NCBI GenBank assembly: GCA_017444395.1
Contig: JAFSWT010000152.1
Location: forward strand, 1 to 44,076
Source of the DNA: Schwartzia sp. (in: firmicutes)
Lineage (GTDB): Bacteria; Bacillota; Negativicutes; Selenomonadales; Selenomonadaceae
Length of the DNA: 44,076 nt
Direction: 5' to 3'
The notes under the pieces: model-generated
Databases searched by the model: none
What the model was told of the DNA's origin: nothing
Seen by the model: only the letters and a program-made list of their open reading frames with translations
Shown: piece after piece, positions 9,130 through 18,000 of the stretch
Layout: every line of letters begins with the position of its first letter
How positions within the stretch are numbered: position 1 is the stretch's first letter
Program-made: the position numbers and the translations under genes

Positions 9130-9609
9130 ATGCAGGAACTTCTGGAACTTCTGGAGAACGACGCCCGCCGGCCGGTCAGCGAGCTGGCCGGGGTACTCCG
9201 CCGCAGCGAATACGAGGTGGAAAAGACACTTCAATCGCTGGAAAAAGAGAAGATCATCCTGGGTTACAACACCCTGATTGATTGGAACAAAGCGGGCCGC
9301 AACACCGTCACGGCGGTCATCGAGGTCAACCTGACGCCCCAGCGGGAAGTCGGCTTCGACGCCATCGCCGCCCGGGTGTCGCGCTTCGACGAGGTGCGCG
9401 CCGTCTATCTGATGAGCGGCAGTTTCGACCTCCTGGTCATCATCGAGGGCGAGTCCCTGAAGGATGTGGCGGACTTCATCGCCACCCGGCTGGCCACCAT
9501 TGAGGGCGTGACCTCAACCCGCAGCCATTTCCTGCTGAAAGCCTACAAGAAGGACGGCATCCTCATTGAGGGTCGCGAGCCTGACCGACGGCTGGTGGTG
9601 TCGCCATGA
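9130..9609 (+). CDS. Lrp/AsnC family transcriptional regulator
   Basis: A 159-residue regulator. Residues 1-55 form the winged helix-turn-helix (ELLELLENDARRPVSELAGV, then a recognition helix around RRSEYEVEKTLQSLEKEKII). Residues 65-145 form the RAM ligand-binding domain, with VRAVYLMSGSFDLLVIIEG. AGGAGG lies 7 nt before the ATG. Its stop overlaps the next ATG by 4 bp, coupling it to an aminotransferase. The pairing of an Lrp regulator with a class I aminotransferase is common in Bacillota and suggests an amino-acid effector. It may regulate its own operon and the divergent yhcH-purL unit; the ligand is unknown. Confidence 0.9.
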   Translation: MQELLELLENDARRPVSELAGVLRRSEYEVEKTLQSLEKEKIILGYNTLIDWNKAGRNTVTAVIEVNLTPQREVGFDAIAARVSRFDEVRAVYLMSGSFDLLVIIEGESLKDVADFIATRLATIEGVTSTRSHFLLKAYKKDGILIEGREPDRRLVVSP

Positions 9610-10787
9610 GAGACTGGAAGGACATTCTTTCGCCGGCGGTGCAGAACGTTCCCCCCTCGGGCATCCGCAGGTTTTTTGACATCGCCGCCGAGATGGACGA
9701 CGTCATCTCGCTGGGAGTCGGCGAGCCGGACTTCGTGACCCCCTGGACCATCCGGGAAAGCTGCGTTTACGGCTTGGAGCAGGGCTACACCTCCTATACC
9801 GCCAACCGCGGTATGCCCGAATTGCGCGATGAGATCGCGCGGCATTACGCTGACCGCTACGGCCTGGACTACGACGGCGGCGAGGATGTGCTGGTGACAG
9901 TAGGCGTCAGTGAGGCTCTGGACCTCGCTCTGCGGGCAATCCTGGCACCGGGGGACGAAGTGCTGATCCCCGAGCCCTGCTATGTCTCCTACAAGGCCTG
10001 CACTTCTCTGGCCGGCGGCGTGCCGGTCCCCGTCCCGGCCAAAATCGAGAACGAGTTCCGCATCACGCCGGACGACCTCGCCCGGCATCTGACGGCTCGC
10101 ACCAAAGCGTTGCTCATCGGCTATCCCAACAACCCTACCGGCGCTGTCATGGGGCGGAAGGATTTGCTGGCCGTGGCCCGCTTCGCCGAAGAGCACGATC
10201 TCATCGTCATCTCCGACGAAATTTACGGCGACCTCACTTATGGCGATGAGGAACACATTTGCTTCGCGTCGCTCCCCGGCATGAAGGAGCGCACCATACT
10301 GCTGAACGGATTCTCCAAGGCCTATGCCATGACCGGCTGGCGCATCGGCTACGCTATGGGCAATCCGGCGGTCATCGCGGCGATGACGAAAATCCATCAG
10401 TACACCATGCTCTGCGCGCCCATCACCGCCCAGGTCGCGGCCATTGAAGCTCTGCGCCGGGGCGAGAAGTACATGAAAAAGATGGTAGCGGAGTATGACC
10501 GCCGTCGGGGCTACATCTACCGGGGACTCACGGAAATCGGCCTGCGCTGTTTCGAACCGAGGGGGGCCTTCTACATCTTTCCCGACATCACCTCCACCGG
10601 CCTTACCTCAGAGGAATTCGCCGAGCAGCTCCTGACCAGCGAGCACGTCGCCCTTGTCCCCGGCAGCGCCTTCGGCGAATGCGGCGAAGGCTACGTGCGT
10701 TGCTCCTATGCCACCGCTCTCGACCAGATTGGCGAGGCTCTGGCCCGCATCGAAAACTTCGTAAAGAAACGCTGTAAAACCGCTTGA
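9606..10787 (+). CDS. class I/II PLP-dependent aminotransferase
   Basis: A 393-residue fold-type I aminotransferase, probably acting on aromatic or aspartate-type amino acids like the PatA/AspC group; the true substrate is not determinable. PLP-site residues are visible: the NNPTG motif at 175-179, Asp204 in VISDEIY, and the Schiff-base Lys238 in NGFSKAYAMTGWRIGY. The N-terminal segment has SLGVGEPDF, the C-terminus EPRGAFYIFPD. It overlaps the upstream lrp-type gene by 4 bp (ATGA), so the two are cotranslated and the regulator probably senses a substrate or product of this enzyme. Confidence 0.9.
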   Translation: MRDWKDILSPAVQNVPPSGIRRFFDIAAEMDDVISLGVGEPDFVTPWTIRESCVYGLEQGYTSYTANRGMPELRDEIARHYADRYGLDYDGGEDVLVTVGVSEALDLALRAILAPGDEVLIPEPCYVSYKACTSLAGGVPVPVPAKIENEFRITPDDLARHLTARTKALLIGYPNNPTGAVMGRKDLLAVARFAEEHDLIVISDEIYGDLTYGDEEHICFASLPGMKERTILLNGFSKAYAMTGWRIGYAMGNPAVIAAMTKIHQYTMLCAPITAQVAAIEALRRGEKYMKKMVAEYDRRRGYIYRGLTEIGLRCFEPRGAFYIFPDITSTGLTSEEFAEQLLTSEHVALVPGSAFGECGEGYVRCSYATALDQIGEALARIENFVKKRCKTA

Positions 10788-10833
10788 ACCCGTACTTTCC
10801 GGGTTCGCTGTGCCAAATATTCCCAACACGAAA

Positions 10834-10862
10834 TTGCCGATCGTTTTATGCCATTTTAACAT
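10834..10862 (+). promoter_or_regulatory. putative promoter of the Xre-family regulator
   Basis: TTGCCG (10834-10839), 17 bp, TAACAT (10857-10862). A second TAAAAT box near 10892 has a weaker upstream partner. Between promoter and gene lies a 6-bp inverted repeat, GGACCC (10929-10934) and GGGTCC (10947-10952), a possible autoregulatory site. Confidence 0.45.
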
Positions 10863-10977
10863 AAACCGTGACGACCGGGTCTCATTTCTGATAAAATATG
10901 GGTATACGCTTTTGCATTGTAAAGGACCGGACCCAAAGATGGGCGTGGGTCCAACTTTGAAGCGGGAGGATGGCTTC

Positions 10978-11352
10978 ATGCAGAATAATCGACTGCGGTA
11001 TCTCCGGGAAAAAGAAGCGCTGACGCAGACGAACATCGCCAACGCGCTCCATATCGGCCAATCGACGTACAACCGCTACGAGCGGGGCGTCCGGGAACCT
11101 GACCATGAAACCCTCAAGAAAATTGCCGATTATTTCCACGTGTCTCTGGATTTCCTTTTGAAGCATGATCGTCCCTATACCCGGAAAGAGCCGGGCATTG
11201 AACTCTCGTCCTTCCTCATGGACGGTTCCTACAAGATCTTTTCCCGTACACCGACACAAAAGGACCGGCGGAAGCTGGTGAACCTCGTCAATGCCCTGTA
11301 CGGCGACGAGGCGGACAATAAGAAATCAAACGGAAAATCCGACGAACCTTAA
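10978..11352 (+). CDS. XRE-family helix-turn-helix regulator
   Basis: A 124-residue DNA-binding protein with a Cro/CI-type HTH in residues 1-62: LRYLREKEALTQTNIANALH, then the recognition helix region GQSTYNRYERG and FHVSLDFLL. The C-terminal half (residues 65-124) is short, charged and not recognisable as a domain, with a Lys/Asp-rich tail. The start at 10978 is supported by GGGAGGA 8 nt upstream; an earlier in-frame ATG would add 56 residues lacking similarity to anything I know. It is monocistronic and ends at a strong terminator. No prophage genes are near, so it looks like a chromosomal regulator with unknown targets. Confidence 0.85.
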   Translation: MQNNRLRYLREKEALTQTNIANALHIGQSTYNRYERGVREPDHETLKKIADYFHVSLDFLLKHDRPYTRKEPGIELSSFLMDGSYKIFSRTPTQKDRRKLVNLVNALYGDEADNKKSNGKSDEP

Positions 11353-11372
11353 TGGACTTGAAGAAGAATACG

Positions 11373-11407
11373 AAAACCCCCGCCAGCCTCTGCCAGCGGG
11401 GGTTTTT
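11373..11407. terminator. bidirectional intrinsic terminator
   Basis: CCCCCGC (11377-11383) pairs with GCGGGGG (11396-11402), flanked by four A and five T, so it can work on both strands. It serves the Xre gene and the converging dehydrogenase gene. Confidence 0.85.
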
Positions 11408-11421
11408 CGATTGTACAGGAT

Positions 11422-12483
11422 TTACTTCAGCAAACCGGCCAGCGCGTCGCCGCATTCGCTGGTAGAGGACTTGCCGCCCTGGTCCGGCGTCAGCGAGATC
11501 CTCTCCACCAGCATCGTCTCGATGGCCTGGATGATCTTGGCGCCCCAATCCTCGTGGCCGAGGAAGTCCAGCATCTGGGACGCCGCCCAGATCGAGGCCA
11601 GCGGGTTCGAGATGCCGCGGCCGGCGATGTCCGGCGCCGAGCCGTGGATGGGCTCGAACATGGAGGGGAAGGTCCGCTCCGGGTTCAGGTTGGCGCCCGC
11701 GGCCAGTCCCATGCCGCCGGCGATGGCCGCGCCGAGATCGGTCAGGATATCGCCGAAGAGGTTCGAGGCCACGACGATCTGGAAGCGCTTCGGATCCTTT
11801 ATCATGAACATCGAGGCGGCGTCCACCATCAGCGAATAGGTCTTGACATCCGGGAACTCTTTGCCCACCTCGGCGAAGATCTGATCCCAGAACACCATCG
11901 AGTAATTCAGCGCGTTGCCTTTGCTGATAGAAGTCAGCGTCTTCTTCTCCTTATGGGCCAGCTGGTAGGCGTAACGGATGACTCGCTCGCAGCCCTTGCG
12001 GGAGAACACGGCGTTCTGGATGACGACCTCCTGGGGAGTGTCCTTGTACAGCCAGGCACCGGAGCCGGAATACTCGCCCTCGCTGTTCTCGCGGATGAAC
12101 GTCATATCGATGTCTTCCGTCCTGGCGCCGATCAGCGGGCAGATGGCCCCCTTCACGAGCTTCACCGGACGCAGGTTGATATACTGGTCGAAATCATGGC
12201 GGATGCGCAGCAGCAGATCCCGCAACGAGATGTGGTCGGGCACACCGGGGTAGCCGACGGCGCCGAGCAGGATCGCGTCATACTGTTTCAGGATGTCCAG
12301 CCCGTCGGCGGGCATCATCTCGCCATTTTCCAGATAATACTTGCATCCCCAGGGATAGGTTGTGAAGCTGAACTGGAACGACCCGTCAAGCGAGGACACC
12401 CGGTTCAGCACCTTCACGGCTTCTTCCATGACCTCCGGGCCGATGCCATCTCCTGGTACTACTGCGATCTTGTACATTTTCAT
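11422..12483 (-). CDS. D-malate / tartrate dehydrogenase-like decarboxylating dehydrogenase (LeuB/Icd family)
   Basis: A 353-residue NAD-dependent beta-decarboxylating dehydrogenase. The N-terminus MYKIAVVPGDGIGPEV is the family signature. LLGAVGYPGVPDHISLRD, DQYINLRPVKL, and ENSEGEYSG resemble E. coli D-malate dehydrogenase (DmlA) and tartrate dehydrogenase more than LeuB or isocitrate dehydrogenase. Near the C-terminus are ASNLFGDILTDLG and EPIHGSAPDIAG. It would turn D-malate into pyruvate and CO2, or act on tartrate or a related hydroxy acid. The start at 12483 has AAAGGGGGC upstream; the longer frame adds 27 unrelated residues. It is alone on its transcript, without leuA/C/D neighbours, which argues against a leucine role. 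Confidence 0.82.
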   Translation of the reverse strand: MKMYKIAVVPGDGIGPEVMEEAVKVLNRVSSLDGSFQFSFTTYPWGCKYYLENGEMMPADGLDILKQYDAILLGAVGYPGVPDHISLRDLLLRIRHDFDQYINLRPVKLVKGAICPLIGARTEDIDMTFIRENSEGEYSGSGAWLYKDTPQEVVIQNAVFSRKGCERVIRYAYQLAHKEKKTLTSISKGNALNYSMVFWDQIFAEVGKEFPDVKTYSLMVDAASMFMIKDPKRFQIVVASNLFGDILTDLGAAIAGGMGLAAGANLNPERTFPSMFEPIHGSAPDIAGRGISNPLASIWAASQMLDFLGHEDWGAKIIQAIETMLVERISLTPDQGGKSSTSECGDALAGLLK

Positions 12484-12595
12484 ACGACTGCCCCCTTTAA
12501 TGAATTTCAGCCCGGAATTCCGCGCTGTCATGCCGAACGTAAGCAAAATGATACGTTGCGGCACAATTGAAAAAATTTAGAAACTTTGTAATGAT

Positions 12596-12624
12596 ATTGT
12601 ATAATGGCCATGGAAAAAAAGCAA
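12596..12624 (-). promoter_or_regulatory. putative promoter of the D-malate dehydrogenase-like gene
   Basis: On the minus strand TTGCTT (12619-12624), 17 bp, TACAAT (12596-12601). The leader would be about 105 nt and is AT-rich, without an obvious riboswitch fold. Confidence 0.5.
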
Positions 12625-12670
12625 GCGTTCCGGGGAAGGTTTTGCCACGAAAAGCCGGAAAAATCGCCCC

Positions 12671-12699
12671 TTGACAGAGCGGCCCGCTACGGGTAAAAT
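12671..12699 (+). promoter_or_regulatory. strong promoter of ssrA
   Basis: TTGACA (12671-12676), 17 bp, TAAAAT (12694-12699), ending 17 bp before the mature tmRNA 5' end. Confidence 0.85.
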
Positions 12700-12716
12700 A
12701 AAGGGTAACCACTTCC

Positions 12717-13066
12717 GGGGATGTAATGGTTTCGACGGGGGCGGTTGGTGCATGGGTAGCGAGCCGGGGGGTCACCATCCCGTCAGTAAGGTGAAACTTT
12801 TATTAAATATAAAAGCTGACTACGATTACGCTGTAGCCGCTTAAGGCTGCCCCCTGCCTGTTGGTTCCCGCGCCGACGGGACAGGGGCCATTCGCGGGAT
12901 ACCCGAGGGCCGTCTCCTGAGAGCCCGACAGGGAAATCTCATCAGGACCGGAGCTGCGGAGCCTGCTCATGGGCGCCGCTGTTCTTAAACAAACCATGAG
13001 CTTCGCTCGGAGAAGCCTGTGAAACAACGCTTTCGGACAGGAGTTCGATTCTCCTCATCTCCACCA
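12717..13066 (+). ncRNA. ssrA: transfer-messenger RNA (tmRNA)
   Basis: tmRNA rescues stalled ribosomes and tags the unfinished protein for degradation. The 5' end GGGGATG pairs with CATCTCC near the 3' end to form a 7-bp tRNA-like acceptor with one G-U pair, followed by discriminator A and an encoded CCA (13064-13066). A T-arm with GTTCGATTC is present, and the 5' region contains the typical TGGTTTCGACGGGGG. The reading frame begins at GCT 12815 and encodes ADYDYAVAA, stopping at TAA 12842-12844. The final AVAA differs from the commoner ALAA. The mature length of about 350 nt and one-piece layout are normal. A promoter and a terminator frame the gene. Confidence 0.95.
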
Positions 13067-13074
13067 AAAAAGCA

Positions 13075-13111
13075 ACGGATGCCGGTATCATCGGCATCCG
13101 TTTTATTTTTT
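13075..13111 (+). terminator. ssrA terminator
   Basis: A perfect 10-bp stem, ACGGATGCCG (13075-13084) with CGGCATCCGT (13092-13101), a 7-nt loop, then TTTTATTTTTT. The region 13112-13262 that follows holds no gene I can support. Confidence 0.9.
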
Positions 13112-13262
13112 CCGCTGCGCCCGGATGGGCTGATGACGGTACGCATTCATTTTGTCTTTTCACGATAGGCATCCTGGATATCGGAATGATGGGTTTCCCG
13201 CTTAACGATCCGTCAGTGGAGTGGTTGTCATGGAATGGCGGCGATATATGTCCCCGCAAAAC

Positions 13263-13310
13263 AAAAGCCTCCCTTTGCCGCGCGTCGGCTGCGGACGAAG
13301 GGAGGCTTTT
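13263..13310 (-). terminator. serA terminator
   Basis: AAAAGCCTCCCTT and its complement AAGGGAGGCTTTT form a 13-bp stem with an 18-22 nt loop; a T-rich tract follows on the minus strand. It lies 36 bp after the serA stop. Confidence 0.8.
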
Positions 13311-13346
13311 CTGTGCTTTATTCGCTTATGGATCTGGCGTCACGAA

Positions 13347-14933
13347 TCACACCTGATCAAAGTTGATGAGCCTGGCGTCGAAGATGCCGTCGAGGGCGGT
13401 GACTTCGCTGATGACGTTCGCGGGAATCGCGTCGTCCACGGTCAGCACCATGATGTTCGTGCCCTCCTGGTCGGTCTGGCCCACCTGCATGCCGGAGATG
13501 TTGATGTTGGCGTTGCCCATGATGGTGCCCACCTTGCCGATGACACCGGGGCGGTTGATATGCGGGCAGAGCAGGATGTGCTTGTGCGGGTCCACATCCA
13601 CCCGGTAGCCGTCGATGGCCACGATGCGGCCCTCGGTGCCGAACAGCGCTCCCTGCAGGACCACCGATTTCTTCTCGGCGGTGACGGTGACGGTGATGAG
13701 GTTCGAGAAATCCGCCGTCTTTTCCGTCTTGACCTCGCGCACGGTGATGCCGCGCTCTTTGGCCAGGCTCGGCGCGTTGACGTAGTTCACGTTTGTCTCC
13801 AGGATCGGGTTCAGCATCCCCTTGACCACCGCCGTCGTCAAAAGCTGGGTGTTGACGCCGGTGATCTCGCCGCTGTACTCCGCCTCCACGGTGCGGACAG
13901 CGCCGTCAGCCAGGGCGCCGGCCATGCAGCCCAGGCGCTCCGCCAAGTCAAAGTAGGGCTTGATGACGTTCATGACCTGCGGCGAAACCGGGGCCATGTT
14001 CACCGCCGTCAGCACCGGCTCGCCCTTCAGGGCGGCGGCAATGCCGTCGGCAACGTCAATGGAGACGCCAATCTGAGCCTCTACGGTGGAAGCGCCGAGG
14101 TGCGGCGTCAGCACGACGCCCGGCAGGCCCAGCAGCGGATGGTTCTCGGGAATCGGCTCCGAGGTATAGACGTCGATGGCGGCACCGGCCACGATGCCCT
14201 CCTTGACGGCAGCGGCCAGATCCTCCTCGTTGATGATGCCGCCCCGGGCGCAGTTCACGAGGCGCACGCCTTTCTTCATTTTGGCGATGTTGTCCTTGTT
14301 GAACATATTGCGCGTCTCAGCCGTCAGCGGCATATGGACAGTGATGAAATCAGACCGCTCGACAATCTGGTCGAGGGTGACGAGCTCCACGCCCATCGCC
14401 TAGGCCCGCTCCTCCGTCACATAGGGATCGTAACCGATGGTGGTCATCTCAAACGCCTGGGCCCGCTTCGCCACGCCGGCCCCGATGCGGCCGAGGCCGA
14501 CAACGCCCAGCGTCTTGCCCCGGAGCTCAACGCCGACGTACTTCTTGCGATTCCACTCGCCCTTCTGGGTCGTCTCGTTGGCGATGGGAACATGGCGCGC
14601 CATAGCAAGCATCATGCCCATCGTATGCTCCGTCGCCGCGATGGTATTGCCGCCCGGCGAATTGATGACGATGATGCCCCTGGCCGTCGCCGCGGGCACG
14701 TCGATGTTGTCCACGCCAACGCCGGCCCGGCCAATGATCTTGAGGTTCTTGCCCGCCTCGATGACTTCCTTCGTCACCTTCGAAGCCGAGCGCACGATCA
14801 GGGCGTCGAACTCGCCGATGGTCGAAAGCAGTTCCTCCGCCGGCAGCTTGTCCTTCACTACGACCTCAAAGCCCGCCTCCCGCAGGATCTCAATGCCCTT
14901 TGGCGATACCCCGTCTGCTGCTAATACCTTCAT
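13347..14933 (-). pseudogene. serA: D-3-phosphoglycerate dehydrogenase, interrupted by an in-frame TAG
   Basis: SerA oxidises 3-phosphoglycerate as the first step of serine synthesis. Ignoring one stop, the frame encodes about 528 codons, the full length of the long ACT-domain form. It opens MKVLAADGVSP with AAGGAGAG 7 nt upstream. Visible are GRAGVGVDNIDV, the NAD loop GVVGLGRIGAG, NCARGGIINEEDL, TSEPIPENHPLL, PHLGASTVEAQ and a C-terminal ACT domain (LCPHINRPGVIGKVGTIM). Codon 178 (14402-14400) is TAG, where relatives have a sense codon in an ERAK-like segment, just after YDPYVTEERA. The frame is otherwise open, with no indel. An ATG two codons later (14396), with GGAGGAG 12 nt upstream of it, could allow re-initiation and a two-piece protein. 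It may be a true nonsense mutation or a base-call error. Confidence 0.88.
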
Positions 14934-14991
14934 GCTGTCCTCTCCTTTGTCTGATATTTTCAAAAATACTGTATTCAAACCCTTCCATCTA

Positions 14992-15026
14992 ATGATAGTT
15001 TATCCCCCGCCAAACGTCAAGCGGGG
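14992..15026 (-). promoter_or_regulatory. serA promoter with overlapping inverted repeat
   Basis: On the minus strand TTGACG (15015-15020), 17 bp, TATCAT (14992-14997). An inverted repeat, CCCCGC (15005-15010) and GCGGGG (15021-15026) with a 10-nt gap, straddles the -35 box, so it could be an operator or a hairpin acting on addA read-through. The leader is about 52 nt. Confidence 0.7.
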
Positions 15027-15061
15027 AATTGACGAACCAGCCAAAAAGTTTTTCCGCCGGC

Positions 15062-18000
15062 TCACAGATCCATGGCGATGGCGTCGCCGTCGAAGAGACG
15101 GTAGATGTAGGCCTCCTGTACGGTTTTCCCGGTCAGGCGGCCGATGGCCTCGGCGTAGAGGGAGAGCTGGATCCGGTAGCGCCGGCGGATCGTCTCCGGG
15201 TCCGTATGACGGTCGGTCTTGTAGTCGATCAGCACGGTGCGGCCGTCTGCTTCCTCGAAGAAAACGTCGATGACGCCCTGGAGGAAGACTTCGTCCTCCG
15301 GCGCGGCCTGCGGGTTGAGCCGGGCGGCGGGCAGCAGCAGGCTGAATGGCTGCTCGCGCCAGACCTGGCGGGCAATTCGCAGACGCTGTCCCAAAGGGGA
15401 AGCGAGGAAGGTCAGCAGGCTTTTGACGTTGACGCTGCGCCGCTCTTCTTCGGAGAGGACGCCGGCGGCGGCGAGGGCGTCGAGCTGGGCGCCGATGCTG
15501 TCCCGGGTGCAATCGCCGCCGAGGTTGAGTCGCTGCAGGACAGCGTGCATGAGGGTGCCGTAGGCCAAGCCGCCGGGGACGTCGGGGGGCGGCGCCAAAA
15601 AGGCCGGCGGGACGAAGACGTTGTCCTCCGGAAGCCCGGGGAGTTGCGCCGCGGGCGGGCCGCTTTCCACGCCCTCCGTCGTTTCCGTCTGCCGCCGTTT
15701 CCACTCGGTTACGGTGATTTTCGCCGGAATATCGCTCTGCCAGGGGTACCGCCAATCGAGGCGGCGGATGCGGTTCCCGTCGTCGGCGACGGGCAGCGGC
15801 TCCAGGGCGCGGATGCGTTCCAGCCAGTCGTCGGCCGCCGCTTCTTCTTCAGTGGTCCGGGCGGTGGGCGGCGGGAGAATCCGGATTTCCCAGCGGGGCG
15901 CCCCCAGAAGGGCCCGGTCATAGTCGATGGCCGGCGGTTCCTCCACGGCGGCGATTTCCCGAATCACCCTGCCGCCGTCCTCATCGCGGGCCAGGGCAGG
16001 CCCCAGCCAGTCGAGCCAGTTTTTGGCGGCGGCGACGGCGTATCCCGGCAGGGCGGCGGGCCGGTGCCCGGCATAGCGGCACCATTTCGCGGCCTGCTGG
16101 ACCAGACCTTTGACTTGTCCGGTGAGGATGAGCTTTTCCCGGGCCCGGGTCATGGCCACATAGAGCAGCCGCATTTCCTCGGCCCGGGATTCCCGCTGGA
16201 TGCGGGCCGCCACAGCCTGGCGCCGCAGCGTCGGATAGCGCCAGGAGATGGTTCCTTCGCTTTCGACGCGGTAGGGACCGAGGCCCAGTTCCCGGTGAAT
16301 CAGCAGATCGTCTGTCGTGTCCTTCATGTTGAATCCTTTGCCGATATCCGCTAGGACCACCACCGGGAATTCCAGTCCCTTGCTTTTGTGAATGGTCATG
16401 ACGCGGACCACGTCCTCGTTCTCGCCCAGGGTACGGGCCACCGACAGGTCGGTGTCGTTGTCGCGCATCCGGCGGATGAACTCCAGGAAGCGGAACAGGC
16501 CCCGCAGGTTCGTCTTTTCGTAGTCCGCGGCCCGGTCGCTGAGCATGCGCAGGTTCGCCTGCCGCAGCCGGCCGCCGGGCTCGGCGCCGACGAAGTCGTA
16601 GTAGCCGGTGTCCCGGTAAAGCTGCCAGATGAGTTCCGGCACGCCGACGCGGCGGGCGAGCCGCCGCCAGCCGGCCAGCTTCTCGCGGAACGCGGCCGCT
16701 TTGGGATTGGCGGAGCGCTCGAAAGCGTCGCAGAAATCCCCGTCGGGCGCGGCAACCCGCATTTCGGCCAGTTCCTCCGCCGTCATGCCGCCGATGGGGG
16801 AGTGGAGCACCGCCGCCAGCGGGATATCCTGCCGGGCGTTGTCGATGACCGCCAGCAGCGCCAGCATCCGCTGGACCTCGATTTCCTGGAAGTAGCCGGC
16901 GTCCACGGAGGCGTAGGCGGGAACCCCGCGCAGCTGCAACGCTTCCAGCAGAACCTGGGCCTTGCCCTTCGGCGCCCGGAGCAGCACTGCCATATCGCGC
17001 CAGCGGATGGGCCGGTAGCTTTCCGTATCCTTGTCGAAGACCCGGACCTGACTGTCGTGGAGCTCCCGGAGCCGGCCGGCAATCCACGCCGCCTCAGCCG
17101 CAAAGCCGGAGAGGCTTTCCCCGTCCTCACTGTCATCGGCCGGGGTGGACGCGTCCGCTTCCAGCAGGACGACTTCGGTGGCGGCTCCGGCAAATCCCGG
17201 CGCCGCCGTTTCCGGGAAAGCGCCCCGAGCGTAAAGGGCTTCCTCCCGACCATAGCTGATTTCCATTTCCGGGGCCACCATGATCTGGGAAAAGAGGAAA
17301 TTCACCGCCGCCACGACGCCCGGACGGCTGCGGTAGTTCTCTCCCAGCGTGATCAGCTGGCCGGAGGGGTCCCCAGCGCCATACGCTGTCTGCTTCTGCC
17401 GGAACAGGTCCGGGTCCGCCATGCGGAAGCGGTAGATGCTCTGCTTGATGTCGCCCACGGTGAACAGGTTGTGCCCGTTGAACAGACGCTGCAGGATGGC
17501 CTCCTGGACGCCGTTGGTGTCCTGGTATTCATCCACCATGATTTCCCGGTAGCGGCCCCGGAGGGCGCGGGCAAACGCGTCGTCCTGCAGCAGCCGCAGG
17601 GCGAAGTGCTCCAGATCGTCGAAATCCAGGACGGACTTCTTCTTCTTCGCTTTCCGGAAGGCCTCGGAAAAACGGCGCGTCAGGTCCACGACGGTCCGCA
17701 TGACCGGCGCGGCCGCCTCCAGGTCCTGCCGGATTTCCGCTTCGGTGGCGGCGAAAAATGATGCCTGCAAGCTTTCGATGGCTTTTTTAACTTCTTTTTT
17801 ACGCATATCCTGGATGAATTTCTTTCCCGCTTCGTCGGCGCCGGTTGCTTTCTTTAGACCATCAAAGGAAAGCGCATTGACGGCCCGGCAGAGCGCGTCG
17901 TGTTGCAGGGCGTCAAGTTGTGGCAGCAGATCGTCGATCTGGGCCGCCTCTTTTTCCAGATTGGTCAGGTAAGCGTCACAGCCAACCTGCGGCGCCAGAT

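Noticed and set aside
14400-14402. TAG in serA as pyrrolysine or general stop recoding
   Set aside because: Only one internal TAG appears in over 30 genes, and no pylT-like gene is in the window; a point change or error is simpler.
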